DNA of 64,000 nucleotides from Aminipila sp963524205 (GCA_963524205.1 CAURED010000001.1:62001-126000), one strand, 5' to 3'; positions 36,125 to 45,180 are shown, numbered from the stretch's first letter. Numbers and translations are program-made. Notes: generated by a model not told the origin, from the sequence alone.

Positions 36125-37360
36125 ATGTTCAAATTTAAATCACATAATATACAGAACACAGAACAAACCGTAGATAAAAAGGCTTTAATATTCGGTCTTA
36201 TGTCTGTGTTTCTTTGTGGAATAGGCTTCACTATCATTGCACCTGTCGTTCCATTCTTAGTGCAGCCTTATATAAGCAGTCCGGGAGATCAAGCTATAGT
36301 TGTTACGATGCTGACCTCAGTTTATGCAGTCTGCGTGTTTTTTGCAGCTCCTGGACTTGGCGCTTTCAGCGACAGATATGGACGTCGCCCAGTACTCTTA
36401 GTATGCCTGCTTGGATCTGCAATCGGGTACTTGATTTTTGGTATAGGCGGAGCACTATGGCTTCTATTTGCCGGTCGTATCATAGATGGTATCACAGGAG
36501 GGACCATAAGCACTATATTTGCCTATTTTGCAGACATCATTCCGCCTGAACAACGAACCAAATACTTTGGATGGGTGAGTGCAGTTGTAGGGGTAGGTAC
36601 CGTCATTGGGCCTACTCTAGGCGGATTACTCGCCAAGTTTGGTTATTCTGTACCTCTGTATTTTGGAGCAATAATCACTTTACTGAATGTTGTTTATGGA
36701 ATCTTATATATGCCTGAGAGTCTTGACAAGAAGAACAGACTTGGAAAGATTACCTTTGTCAGGCTGAATCCATTTATACAGCTTGCAAACATACTTTCCA
36801 TGAAAAATTTAAACAGGCTACTTGTCTCAGCGTTCTTACTTTGGATACCCAACGGATCTTTACAGGCGGTTTTTTCACAATTTACAATAGATAATTTCAG
36901 TTGGAAGCCCACACTAATCGGACTTATGTTTTCAATTATGGGATTTCAAGACATCATTTCACAAGGTTTCATCATGCCAAAGCTTTTGATAAAACTTAAT
37001 GATAAACAGATAGCAATTCTTGGAATGTTTTCAGAGATTATAGGCTACAGTCTTTTTGCAGCATCAGCTTTGTTCTCATTCTATCCTCTTTTTATTGCTG
37101 GAATGTTTATATTTGGTTTTGGGGATTCGATATTTGGGCCTTCATTCAATGGGATGCTCTCCAAGTCTGTGGATTCGAGTGAACAAGGGCGGATTCAAGG
37201 CGGCAGCCAATCCATTCAAGCTTTAGCAAGGATGATCGGGCCTATCATTGGGGGGCAGATCTATGTAATATTTGGTCATGCTGCACCTGCTTTTATGGGT
37301 GTGATTCTTGTAGCAGCGGCAATACCAATTTTATATAAGAGAACGCATTTAAATATATAA
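36125..37360 (+). CDS. MFS transporter, TetA-like multidrug exporter group
   Basis: A 411-residue, 12-span major facilitator. Motif A between spans 2 and 3 reads GAFSDRYGRRPVLL, and motif C-like glycines occur in span 5 (AVVGVGTVIGPTLGGLL), features of the 12-span drug:proton antiporters including TetA. The gene is less A+T-rich than the core genes around 20-30 kb, by eye. With the upstream MarR gene it makes a regulated efflux pair; the drug is unknown. Confidence 0.87.
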   Translation: MFKFKSHNIQNTEQTVDKKALIFGLMSVFLCGIGFTIIAPVVPFLVQPYISSPGDQAIVVTMLTSVYAVCVFFAAPGLGAFSDRYGRRPVLLVCLLGSAIGYLIFGIGGALWLLFAGRIIDGITGGTISTIFAYFADIIPPEQRTKYFGWVSAVVGVGTVIGPTLGGLLAKFGYSVPLYFGAIITLLNVVYGILYMPESLDKKNRLGKITFVRLNPFIQLANILSMKNLNRLLVSAFLLWIPNGSLQAVFSQFTIDNFSWKPTLIGLMFSIMGFQDIISQGFIMPKLLIKLNDKQIAILGMFSEIIGYSLFAASALFSFYPLFIAGMFIFGFGDSIFGPSFNGMLSKSVDSSEQGRIQGGSQSIQALARMIGPIIGGQIYVIFGHAAPAFMGVILVAAAIPILYKRTHLNI

Positions 37361-37382
37361 ACTACCACACAGCACAGGAATA

Positions 37383-38255
37383 TCAAACATAAATATTTCT
37401 GTATTGTAGGTAGTATAAAAATTGTTTTACTGCAAGAGAAGTAGATTTCTTGTCTTTCATTGCTAAACCAATTTTGCGATAGGCTGGTATTTCCAGTTCC
37501 TTTACCTTTATTCGATATGGTATACGTTGCAAAATAAGCTCTGGCAAAATACTAATACCCAGTCCGCTTTCAACCATTGACATGATGGCATAATCATCCC
37601 AAGTTGTAAAATGAGTCTTTGGCGCAATATTGTATCGCTCAAATATTTCTGATATTTCGGCTTTCGCACCTTTTTCCAAGAGCATAAACGGGTCATTACA
37701 TAACGCCTTAATTGGAAAGCGTTCACAATTGGCTAAAGGATGATTTTCGGGCAAAATTACGAGCAATCGATCTTGTTCTAAAAAGATTGTTTCTAGTTCG
37801 GAGGTTGTAGGAAGTCTAAGAAAACCGCAGTCCACGCGGCCTTCCAAAATCCAATTTTCTATTTCCGTATAGTCGCCAAGCAAAAGCTCATAGTCAATGT
37901 TGGGATACTTTTTTTGAAATGCTTTAATAATATTTGGAAGCCAATGGGTAGCTACACTGGAAAATGTTCCTATCCGAATTAATCCCGATTGAAGTCCGTG
38001 TAATTCATCAATTTGTGTTTGCAATTTCTGATATTCGTTACACACGCTTTTTGCATAGGGAAGTAATTTGAGGCCATCAGAAGTCAGACGTACACCTGAA
38101 CGCCCACGCTTAAGTAGACAAATGTTCCATTCTGTTTCTAAATCGTTAATCATACGGCTAATGCCTGATTGTGAGTAGTCTAATTCTTTTGCCGCTTCAG
38201 TAAAGCTACCACACTCCACTGTTTTGACGAATGCCAAATATTTTTGGATATTCAT
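37383..38255 (-). CDS. LysR family transcriptional regulator
   Basis: The 290-residue protein has the N-terminal winged helix (FVKTVECGSFTEAAKELDYSQSGISRMI) and a LysR substrate-binding domain (about 92-285) with GLIRIGTFSSVATHWLP. It is divergent from the EamA exporter at 38490, and a LysR protein often regulates the divergent gene; this is inference. A second LysR fragment at 62.9 kb has clearly related sequence. The gene converges on the MFS gene with only 22 bases between them. Confidence 0.9.
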   Translation of the reverse strand: MNIQKYLAFVKTVECGSFTEAAKELDYSQSGISRMINDLETEWNICLLKRGRSGVRLTSDGLKLLPYAKSVCNEYQKLQTQIDELHGLQSGLIRIGTFSSVATHWLPNIIKAFQKKYPNIDYELLLGDYTEIENWILEGRVDCGFLRLPTTSELETIFLEQDRLLVILPENHPLANCERFPIKALCNDPFMLLEKGAKAEISEIFERYNIAPKTHFTTWDDYAIMSMVESGLGISILPELILQRIPYRIKVKELEIPAYRKIGLAMKDKKSTSLAVKQFLYYLQYRNIYV

Positions 38256-38489
38256 GATTATGTCCGCCTCCTCTTATCCGATTTTATCATTATTAGCATG
38301 AGAAACATTCGCTTTTGTAATGTTAGAGATAATGATATACTATATTTCATAAAGTTTCAAGTTCGAAGGGAAAGATAGATTATTTGGTGACAACGATTCT
38401 ATCAAAATGCAAAAGTGTATAAGCATTGGCTGGAGGTTCTGGCTCCCGATTTTACAACGATTATAATTTGAGAGGTTTACAGAAATAAA

Positions 38490-39356
38490 ATGGGTAAAGT
38501 ATATTTTAGGTACATATTTGCATTATTGCTTTTTGGCTCCAACGGAATTGTGGCAAGCTACATTTCGCTGAACAGCTATGAAATAGTTTTTCTAAGAACG
38601 CTAATTGGCAGCTTATTTCTTATTACTGTTTTTGTAATAACAAAGGGAAAACTTCGGAGACTGCAAAACAAAAAGGATTTCATATATCTGATTATCTCAG
38701 GTACTGCAATGGGAGCAAGCTGGATGTTTTTATATGAAGGATATAGGCAAATAGGAGTCAGCATGGCAACGCTTGCATATTATTGCGGTCCTGTGATTGT
38801 CATGATTCTTTCCCCTGTTATGTTTAGGGAAAAGATGACAGGCACCAAACTACTTGGATTTCTTGCTGTAATAATTGGAATGCTCTGTGTAAACGGGCAA
38901 TCTTTGTCACAGGGAAGACCTTCATGGGGACTGATTTGTGGAATATTATCGGCAATCATGTATGCCATTATGGTAGTTTTCAATAAAAAAGCTGTAAGCA
39001 TAACAGGACTTGAAAATTCCATGTACCAGTTATTTATAAGCTTTATAACGGTTGCGATTTTTATAGGTTTAAAGCAAGGATTTTCAGTCCATATTATACA
39101 GGGAAATCTAATGCCTATACTGCTATTAGGCGTTGTAAATACTGGAATTGGTTGCTATCTTTATTTTTCTTCCATTGGTGGTTTGCCTGTGCAGACCGTG
39201 TCAATCTGTGGATATTTGGAGCCTCTTTCGGCATTAATTTTTTCAGCTGCCATTTTAGGAGAAAAGTTAAGTCCTGTGCAAATAGTTGGAGCTGTGTTGA
39301 TTTTAGGAGGTGCAGCATTTGGAGAATTGTTTTCCGTGGAAAAAAGATTAATATAA
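38490..39356 (+). CDS. EamA/DMT family transporter
   Basis: A 288-residue protein with ten predicted membrane spans in two EamA halves (roughly 1-137 and 148-280). The second half ends PVQIVGAVLILGGA. Members export amino acids, nucleobases or other metabolites; the cargo here is unknown. The best ribosome binding site is GAGAGG, rather far (14 bases) from the ATG. The 234 bases between it and the divergent LysR gene should hold both promoters; I see no clear consensus there. Confidence 0.87.
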   Translation: MGKVYFRYIFALLLFGSNGIVASYISLNSYEIVFLRTLIGSLFLITVFVITKGKLRRLQNKKDFIYLIISGTAMGASWMFLYEGYRQIGVSMATLAYYCGPVIVMILSPVMFREKMTGTKLLGFLAVIIGMLCVNGQSLSQGRPSWGLICGILSAIMYAIMVVFNKKAVSITGLENSMYQLFISFITVAIFIGLKQGFSVHIIQGNLMPILLLGVVNTGIGCYLYFSSIGGLPVQTVSICGYLEPLSALIFSAAILGEKLSPVQIVGAVLILGGAAFGELFSVEKRLI

Positions 39357-39414
39357 TAATAAGTTTTCATTGTTATAATGAAGTTATGAATTAAAATGAA
39401 AAGGAGATTACACT

Positions 39415-39528
39415 ATGATACAAATTTATAAAGAGCTTTATCAATTTACTGATGTAATTGAGCCAATGTAACTTTCTATGCATCAATATCTGCTTATGAC
39501 AGAGTTTTTCTTGTACCTAAGGCGGTAA
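39415..39528 (+). pseudogene. N-terminal remnant of an MBL-fold metallohydrolase
   Basis: A good binding site (AAAGGAG) leads to an ATG whose frame reads MIQIYKELYQFTDVIEPM, stop, then LSMHQYLLMTE before unrelated sequence. This matches the start of ODP-type metallo-beta-lactamase proteins (the IEPINLSxxQYLL segment). The gene is therefore interrupted by a TAA and cut off after about 30 codons, at a point where the following DNA resembles the region downstream of the ferredoxin gene. Confidence 0.6.
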
Positions 39529-39566
39529 AAGGGATTGGTTATAATCCAGTTGTTAGATAAAATTAA
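39494..39566 (+). repeat. degenerate copy of the ferredoxin downstream region (partner at 42436-42497)
   Basis: TTATGACAG-AGTTTTTCTTGTA here matches TTATGACAGGAGTTTTTCTTGTA after the ferredoxin gene, and the likeness continues (CTAAGG/CTAGGG, ATAATCCAGTTGTTAGATA/ATAATCTAGTTGTCAGATA) with a small gap. The two copies flank the glycyl radical enzyme-ferredoxin unit. Confidence 0.6.
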
Positions 39567-39589
39567 AATTTGATAAATAATATTAAATT

Positions 39590-39634
39590 AAAAGTAGCGA
39601 AAAACTATATGAAAGTAGTTAATGCTACTTTTTT
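39590..39634 (+). terminator. intrinsic terminator
   Basis: AAAGTAGC (39591-39598) pairs with GCTACTTT (39624-39631), with an inner AACTA/TAGTT stem, followed by T residues. It isolates the glycyl radical enzyme gene from the remnant upstream. Confidence 0.7.
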
Positions 39635-39711
39635 ATAGTTACAATAAATTTTTGTATCAACTATGAAGGTATAAATTTTGTATATGTTTGCAAATAAAAT
39701 TAAAATACTGC

Positions 39712-39743
39712 TTGACATTTACCTATAGGGGAATGCCTATAAT
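39712..39743 (+). promoter_or_regulatory. MerR-type promoter of the glycyl radical enzyme gene
   Basis: TTGACA (39712-39717) and TATAAT (39738-39743) are both consensus but are 20 bases apart. The over-long spacer contains the inverted repeat TATAGG-6-CCTATA (39724-39729, 39736-39741). An over-long spacer with a dyad is typical of promoters twisted into activity by MerR-family activators. Which regulator acts is unknown. Confidence 0.5.
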
Positions 39744-39793
39744 TCAATTAGAAAAACTTATAATAATGTGATAAGTGAAAGGACGACACTGTT

Positions 39794-42172
39794 ATGGAAG
39801 ATAAAGTAATGACCGGTCGACTTAAACAATTAAAAGAAGCATATTTAAAAGTTACTCCAAGTATTACAATCAATAGAGCAATTGCATATACTGAGGTAGC
39901 AAAAGAATATCCGGATATTCCGGCAAATCTTAGAAGAGCAAAGGGCTTTAGGAGAGCGTGCGAGACAGCGCCAATGCTGATTCAAGACGATGAACTTATT
40001 GTTGGACATCCATGTGGCAAGCCACGTGCAGGAGCTTTTTCTCCTGATACTGCATGGAGCTGGGTTAAAGATGAATTAGATGAACTTAGTACAAGACCTC
40101 AGGATCCTTATTTTATAAGTGAAGAAGATAAAAAGGTTATGAGGGAAGAACTCTTCCCATTTTGGGAAGGTAAATCTCTTGCGGAAGCTTGTGAAACTGA
40201 AATGAGAAAAGAAGGAATTTGGGAATATGCAGCAGAAGCAGCCATTACAGATTTAACTTATCATGTGACGAGTGGTGGTGGTGACTCCAGTCCAGGTTAC
40301 GATATAATCTTATTTAAAAAAGGTATTCTGGGAGTAAAAGCTGAAGCAGAAGAACATCTGGCAAATTTAACTGGCACAGGGGAAGAAATGAATGAAAAGA
40401 GGAACTTTTATCAGGCTTCCATTGAAATCTGTGAAGGTATTTTGACTTATGCAAAACGTCTTTCGGAGTATGCATTGGAACTTGCAGAAAAAGAAAGTAA
40501 TCCGATAAGAAAAGCTGAACTAGAGAAAATTGCAGAAGTAAATATAAGAGTGCCTGCAAACCCTCCTGAAACTTTCCAGGAAGCATTACAGTCAATCTGG
40601 ACGATACAATCATTGTTTTTACTCGAAGAAAACCAATGCAGTACATCTCTTGGACGTGTTGACCAGTACATGCTGCCTTGTTATAAAAATGATATTAAAA
40701 ATGGAAATATTACAGAGCAACAGGTTTTTGAATTAATGGGCTGCTTTATGGTAAAATGCTCAGAAATAATCTGGTATACTCCGGGAGCAACTGCTAAATA
40801 TTTTGCTGGATACATGCCTTTTATAAATATGTGTGTTGGTGGCATAAAACGTGATGGAGGAGATGGTACCAACGATTTAACCTATTTGATTATGGAAGCT
40901 GTAAGGCAGGTTAAAGTTTATCAGCCTACTCTTGCTTGCCGTATACACAATCTTTCTCCACAAAAGTATCTTGAAAAAATTGTTGAGCTTATTAAAGCTG
41001 GTGGAGGTATGCCCGCATGTCATTTTGATGATGCTCATATCAAAATGATGCTCCGAAAGGGATATAGCTTTGAAGACGCTAGAGATTACAGTCTTATGGG
41101 TTGTGTTGAGCCACAGAAAAGCGGAAGAGTACATCAGTGGACTGCGGGAGGTTTTACACAGTGGCCTATTACAATAGAGATGGCCATGAACAGTGGTGTT
41201 TTAAAATCATATGGAGATAAACAATGGTTAGATACAGGTGATATTGATAAGTTTAAAACCTATGAGGATTTTGAAGGTGCGGTAAAGAAACAACTTGATC
41301 ATTTAATTGATATTAACTGTAGGGGTACAGTTATAATCGAAAAAGTATTTCGAGATGTAACTCCTACACCATATATGTCAATATTTATGGACGGCTGCAT
41401 GGAAAATGGTAAGGATGTAATGGCAGGTGGTGCTGTTATGTATGAAGGACCAGGAACTATATTTGCAGGACTTGCAACTTATGTTGACAGTATGGCGGCC
41501 ATTAAGAAATTAGTTTATGAAGATAAAAAATATACTCTTGCTCAGATTAAAGAAGCTATGGATGCAAACTGGGAAGGCTATGAACAGATTCATAGAGATT
41601 GCTTAAATGCACCTAAGTATGGTAATGATGACAATTATGCAGATATGATTGCAAAAGAAATTGTTGATTATACTGAAGCCAAGATGAATTCATATGAATC
41701 ACTTTATGCAAGACAGATTCATGGAACATTATCTCAATCCTTTAATACACCTCTTGGAGAAATGATTGGAGCCACTCCTGATGGAAGAGCTGCCTATGCA
41801 CCTCTTTCAGATGCAATGAGTCCTTCACAGGGAGCAGATAAAAAAGGGCCTACAGCTGTAATAAAATCGGTATCTAAGATAAATGTTGAATCAATGAGTT
41901 TAGGTATGGCTCATAATTTTAAGGTAAGCAAAAATTTTCTTGATGGAGCTGAAGGCAGAAATGCTATTATTACATTATTAAAAACAGCCTCAATAATGGG
42001 TAATGGAGAGATGCAGTTTAACTGTGTTGACAATGCAACTTTAATTGATGCACAGAAGCATCCTGAAAAGCACAGAGACTTAATAGTACGTGTTGCAGGA
42101 TATTGTGCATTCTTCGTAGAACTTTGTAAGGAAGTGCAAGATGAAATTATCAGTAGAACTGTAATCGGTTAG
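39794..42172 (+). CDS. glycyl radical enzyme, choline trimethylamine-lyase (CutC)-like
   Basis: The 792-residue protein has both hallmarks of the pyruvate formate-lyase superfamily: the C-terminal radical loop VRVAGYCAFF (Gly769) and the thiyl cysteine in GCVEPQKSGR (Cys437, Glu439). The single Cys with Glu two residues later places it with the lyase/dehydratase group, and the extended SGRxxQWT...TQWPI stretch is closest to CutC as I remember it. Tyr156 and Asp164 have the spacing of CutC choline-site residues Y208 and D216, but CutC Y506 appears as Phe454. No activating radical SAM enzyme or microcompartment gene is nearby; a ferredoxin gene follows. Substrate assignment is uncertain. Confidence 0.75.
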   Translation: MEDKVMTGRLKQLKEAYLKVTPSITINRAIAYTEVAKEYPDIPANLRRAKGFRRACETAPMLIQDDELIVGHPCGKPRAGAFSPDTAWSWVKDELDELSTRPQDPYFISEEDKKVMREELFPFWEGKSLAEACETEMRKEGIWEYAAEAAITDLTYHVTSGGGDSSPGYDIILFKKGILGVKAEAEEHLANLTGTGEEMNEKRNFYQASIEICEGILTYAKRLSEYALELAEKESNPIRKAELEKIAEVNIRVPANPPETFQEALQSIWTIQSLFLLEENQCSTSLGRVDQYMLPCYKNDIKNGNITEQQVFELMGCFMVKCSEIIWYTPGATAKYFAGYMPFINMCVGGIKRDGGDGTNDLTYLIMEAVRQVKVYQPTLACRIHNLSPQKYLEKIVELIKAGGGMPACHFDDAHIKMMLRKGYSFEDARDYSLMGCVEPQKSGRVHQWTAGGFTQWPITIEMAMNSGVLKSYGDKQWLDTGDIDKFKTYEDFEGAVKKQLDHLIDINCRGTVIIEKVFRDVTPTPYMSIFMDGCMENGKDVMAGGAVMYEGPGTIFAGLATYVDSMAAIKKLVYEDKKYTLAQIKEAMDANWEGYEQIHRDCLNAPKYGNDDNYADMIAKEIVDYTEAKMNSYESLYARQIHGTLSQSFNTPLGEMIGATPDGRAAYAPLSDAMSPSQGADKKGPTAVIKSVSKINVESMSLGMAHNFKVSKNFLDGAEGRNAIITLLKTASIMGNGEMQFNCVDNATLIDAQKHPEKHRDLIVRVAGYCAFFVELCKEVQDEIISRTVIG

Positions 42173-42208
42173 TGATTTAAAAAATTTAAATAGTAAGGAG
42201 AAATTAAT

Positions 42209-42397
42209 ATGAAAGTAAAAATTAACGCAGGTTGTATTGGTTGTGGCTTATGTGAGGAAACTTGTTCTAAAGTATTTTCTTTAAAGGATGATGGAAAAGC
42301 TCAGGTTGATAAACAGCCAGATCAATCAGAACTAAGTCAAGTGCAAGAGGCCATAGAATTATGTCCCGCACAAGTAATTGAATTATCTAATTGGTAA
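42209..42397 (+). CDS. monocluster [4Fe-4S] ferredoxin
   Basis: A 62-residue ferredoxin with C9, C12 and C15 in CIGCGLC and the last ligand in the CP pair near residue 52; Cys19 is an additional cysteine. It starts 36 bases after the glycyl radical enzyme with AAGGAG and shares its terminator, so the pair is one transcript. It could feed electrons to an activating enzyme encoded elsewhere. A 29-base piece of this gene recurs near 53.45 kb. Confidence 0.92.
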   Translation: MKVKINAGCIGCGLCEETCSKVFSLKDDGKAQVDKQPDQSELSQVQEAIELCPAQVIELSNW

Positions 42398-42426
42398 AGT
42401 AGCCAAGAGATTCATTAAATGAAAGG

Positions 42427-42453
42427 CTTCTGTCATTATGACAGGAGTTTTTC
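42427..42453 (+). terminator. intrinsic terminator after ferredoxin
   Basis: CTTCTGTCA pairs with TGACAGGAG (one wobble) around TTA, followed by TTTTTC. Confidence 0.85.
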
Positions 42454-42550
42454 TTGTATCTAGGGTGAGCAATGTCATAATCTAGTTGTCAGATACATTT
42501 TAATATATAGAAAGAATCTGTATTTGTGATTAATTGATTTTATTATAGAC

Positions 42551-43873
42551 CTACTTTGTGAGTGTTTTTGTGTTTCTTAAAACATTATTTACATCATAGG
42601 CATCAATTACCATTTTGTTGTTATTCACCGTAACAGCAATGAACATTTGTATATAAGGCTGTAAGTCAACAGCTTGCCAAGAGCGCCATTTTTGCGGATA
42701 GAACTTTACACCACCCGAATTGGCAGTTATATACACGGTTCCTTTTCCCGCGCTAACTATGGTTTCAGCTTTCATAGGGTAGGTTCGCACATAATTATGA
42801 TCATGTCCTTGTAAAACAAGATCAATCCCTAACTGATCAAAGATAGGTGCCCATGCATTTCTTATCTCAGATGAGTCATAAGTTGCACCATAAAGTCCCC
42901 GATGTAAAGCAACTATTTTCCATAGTTTGTCTGTTCCTGACATATCAGATATCAGCCAGTCTCCCTGCGCTTTTAGATTTTCCTTGCCGCATTCGGTATT
43001 CATAACGGCAATATGTGCATTGCCGTAATCAAATGAATAGACAGTCCCAGATGGTGCACCGGTGTTAATGGTACTTGGTATATTGAATGTATCCGTGAAA
43101 TTCTTGGCATTGGGATTTGATCCATTTTTATTAAGCATTTCATGATTACCTATAGTTGGAGCAATGGGGAGATTCATAAGTTCAGAATTTGCAGCATCTG
43201 CAAAAAGATCCCATTGGTTTATTTTCCCACCATCATCTACCATATCTCCTGTATGAATTAAAAAATCTGCACCTGGAAATTTTTCGAGCGCTTTTCCCAG
43301 AGTGTTTTTCCATAAAGAATAATCTGTAGCATTAGAACCTTGGGTATCTGTTATTTGTATAAAAGTAAACGGATCTAATCCTTTGCTAGCAGTTTTAAAG
43401 GTCTCTTGGGGGCTAAAGATACCAGAATCATACACAATCCGATAAGTATATTCTGTTCCAGGTTCTAGATTTTTTAAAGAAACTTTATGAATCATCCTAG
43501 TATCTTTATCAGTTTTTGTTTCATAGCTTTGGGCTATAACTTTTATAATATTCATACTATCAAACCCCTGAAATTCTTCTTTACGACAATATTCAAAGAC
43601 TCCTGTCTTATTAGATAGGGGAGTATTCCATGTGAAATTACGTCCCGTTGTAGGATCTTTTGCAAAATTATTGATAACACTTATCGATGTACATAACTGG
43701 GTAGGAGGTATTGGTGAAACCGTAGAAGTATCATAGCTGCCGCCTACTAAACCACGTATGCGATTTGAAATATCTTGATGGCCAATACCAAAATCATCTA
43801 TGATAATCGTACTGGTTAATACCAGACAAAGTATTATTAGAAAGTTTATTAATATCTTCAAAATTTTTTCCAT
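42551..43873 (-). CDS. secreted or membrane-anchored metallophosphoesterase, purple acid phosphatase type
   Basis: A 440-residue protein with an N-terminal hydrophobic signal/anchor (about 7-26), a fibronectin-like purple acid phosphatase N-domain (about 60-160) and a calcineurin-like domain with metal motifs ITDTQG, HTGDMVDDGG, GNHEM and LQGHDHNYVRT. It probably hydrolyses phosphate esters outside the cell. It is divergent from the VTT gene and could share the regulatory region at 43.9-44.0 kb. Confidence 0.88.
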   Translation of the reverse strand: MEKILKILINFLIILCLVLTSTIIIDDFGIGHQDISNRIRGLVGGSYDTSTVSPIPPTQLCTSISVINNFAKDPTTGRNFTWNTPLSNKTGVFEYCRKEEFQGFDSMNIIKVIAQSYETKTDKDTRMIHKVSLKNLEPGTEYTYRIVYDSGIFSPQETFKTASKGLDPFTFIQITDTQGSNATDYSLWKNTLGKALEKFPGADFLIHTGDMVDDGGKINQWDLFADAANSELMNLPIAPTIGNHEMLNKNGSNPNAKNFTDTFNIPSTINTGAPSGTVYSFDYGNAHIAVMNTECGKENLKAQGDWLISDMSGTDKLWKIVALHRGLYGATYDSSEIRNAWAPIFDQLGIDLVLQGHDHNYVRTYPMKAETIVSAGKGTVYITANSGGVKFYPQKWRSWQAVDLQPYIQMFIAVTVNNNKMVIDAYDVNNVLRNTKTLTK

Positions 43874-43971
43874 AACTCTTCCTTAACTTAAATACTAAAC
43901 TTTTTCAAGTTTAAAGCTATTATATAATTTATAGTGCATTAGTGGAATTTATTTTAATAAAATGAGAAAAT

Positions 43972-44015
43972 TCTCAGATTCAATTAATTTATCTCTAAGA
44001 TTCCGTAGTTATAAT
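43972..44015 (+). promoter_or_regulatory. response-regulator repeats and -10 box upstream of the VTT gene
   Basis: TCTCAGATTC (43972-43981) and TCTAAGATTC (43994-44003) are direct repeats exactly 22 bases apart. A TATAAT -10 begins at 44010, 16 bases after the start of the second repeat. The same repeat, period and -10 register occur at 47250-47315. Confidence 0.7.
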
Positions 44016-44102
44016 AGGCCCATAAAATCACATTAGGATTGGCAAATAAATATAAAAAAGTTATAAAGAAGAGCCTTAAGATAGAGGCCTAGAGGAATTA
44101 TT

Positions 44103-44801
44103 ATGAAAAATCAATCATTTAACTTGTTAAAAATAAAAAAATATTTAAAGCTTTTAGTGCCAATCATTGTTCTTATTGTAGCGACAATAGCAGTCATGGT
44201 CCCTTTTGGTGGGACGATTATGGAGCTGCTGAGTAAGCCTGAAAATATCAAGAACTTTGTTGAAAACTACGGCATTTTTGGAGCTCTTATTTTTATCGCC
44301 TTTCAGGTAATTCAAATTGTTGTGGCTATAATACCTGGAGAGCCCATTCAGATTGCAGGGGGCTACATATATGGAACGCTGGGTGGATTCACCCTTTCAA
44401 CGATCGGAATAATGATGGGTTCCATTATAGCATTTTTAATTTCTCGAAAGTTTGGATTGCCAGTTGTAAAAATATTTATAAAAGAGGAGAAACTGTTTTA
44501 CTACAAGGATAAATTTGAAAGTAAGAAGGGCCTTCTAATTATTTTCTTGCTCTGCCTCATTCCCGGGATTCCGAAAGATGTTCTTGTATATGCGGTAGGT
44601 CTTACTTTGATAAGATTTAGGATTTTCTTTGCCATCTATTTCTTTGCCCGTATCCCTGCGGGTATCTTGGCAAGCTATATGGGGGCTCAGCTTGGACAAA
44701 ATAACATAATTGGCTTCATCGTTACGGGCGTCATTGTAATGATTATACTCGGAACGGGATATATTTTTAAAGAGAGGATATATCAAAAGCTCAAAGCGTA
44801 A
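44103..44801 (+). CDS. VTT (TVP38/DedA-like) membrane protein
   Basis: A 232-residue inner-membrane protein of the SNARE-associated/VTT family. It has about five to six spans and the core signature with PGEPIQIAGGYIYG near 81-94 followed by a re-entrant glycine-rich stretch and FLLCLIPGIPKD near 146-157. Relatives act as lipid scramblases or undecaprenyl-phosphate flippases; which applies here is unknown. AGAGGA precedes the ATG. Its promoter has the same repeats as the PepSY gene, so it probably belongs to the regulon of the nearby two-component system. Confidence 0.85.
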   Translation: MKNQSFNLLKIKKYLKLLVPIIVLIVATIAVMVPFGGTIMELLSKPENIKNFVENYGIFGALIFIAFQVIQIVVAIIPGEPIQIAGGYIYGTLGGFTLSTIGIMMGSIIAFLISRKFGLPVVKIFIKEEKLFYYKDKFESKKGLLIIFLLCLIPGIPKDVLVYAVGLTLIRFRIFFAIYFFARIPAGILASYMGAQLGQNNIIGFIVTGVIVMIILGTGYIFKERIYQKLKA

Positions 44802-44839
44802 ATAGAGACAATGAAACTAAACTATCCACACAACATTGA

Positions 44840-45130
44840 GGGGGTCTATATAAGCCAGTTGTCATTGATGGACTTAAAAGCAATGAATCTAGAATAGTTG
44901 AGCTTCCTATTCGATTTGTGTATACTAGTAAGTACCATTTATATGTGACCGTAACTTACAAAGATAATAATATGATTACATCTAGTGAATCTATACCAAT
45001 AGAAATATTGGGCAATACTAAAATAGATAAAAATATGGTGATAGGGGTTTGCGCAATAGAACCCTTGGCATTACTAGGGATAGTGGGACTTCTATACGTT
45101 AAAAGAAAGCGTAAATTTAAAATCTCTTAA
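44840..45130 (+). pseudogene. C-terminal remnant of an S-layer/CARDB-like surface protein
   Basis: A frame open from 44840 lacks a plausible start but reads as the end of a surface protein. It has a beta-sandwich segment (VIDGLKSNES, YHLYVTVTYKDNN), then a membrane span (about residues 72-88) and a KRKRKFK tail. This is the usual ending of COG1361-type repeat proteins of Clostridia that sit next to export or lipid genes. The larger part of the gene appears deleted. A GTG at 44918 could yield a 70-residue peptide, but no good binding site is visible. Confidence 0.5.
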
Positions 45131-45180
45131 ATTCGAGCTGCTTTTCGCGGCTCTATTTCTCATAAAAGGAGTTGATTCAA

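Noticed and set aside
39590..39634. Repeat array or CRISPR-like structure
   Set aside because: Only one stem with a T run; there is no repeat-spacer periodicity here or elsewhere in the window.
39794..42172. Pyruvate formate-lyase or ribonucleotide reductase identity for the glycyl radical enzyme
   Set aside because: Pyruvate formate-lyase has two adjacent catalytic cysteines; here there is one Cys followed by Val-Glu. The NTP-binding features of NrdD are absent.
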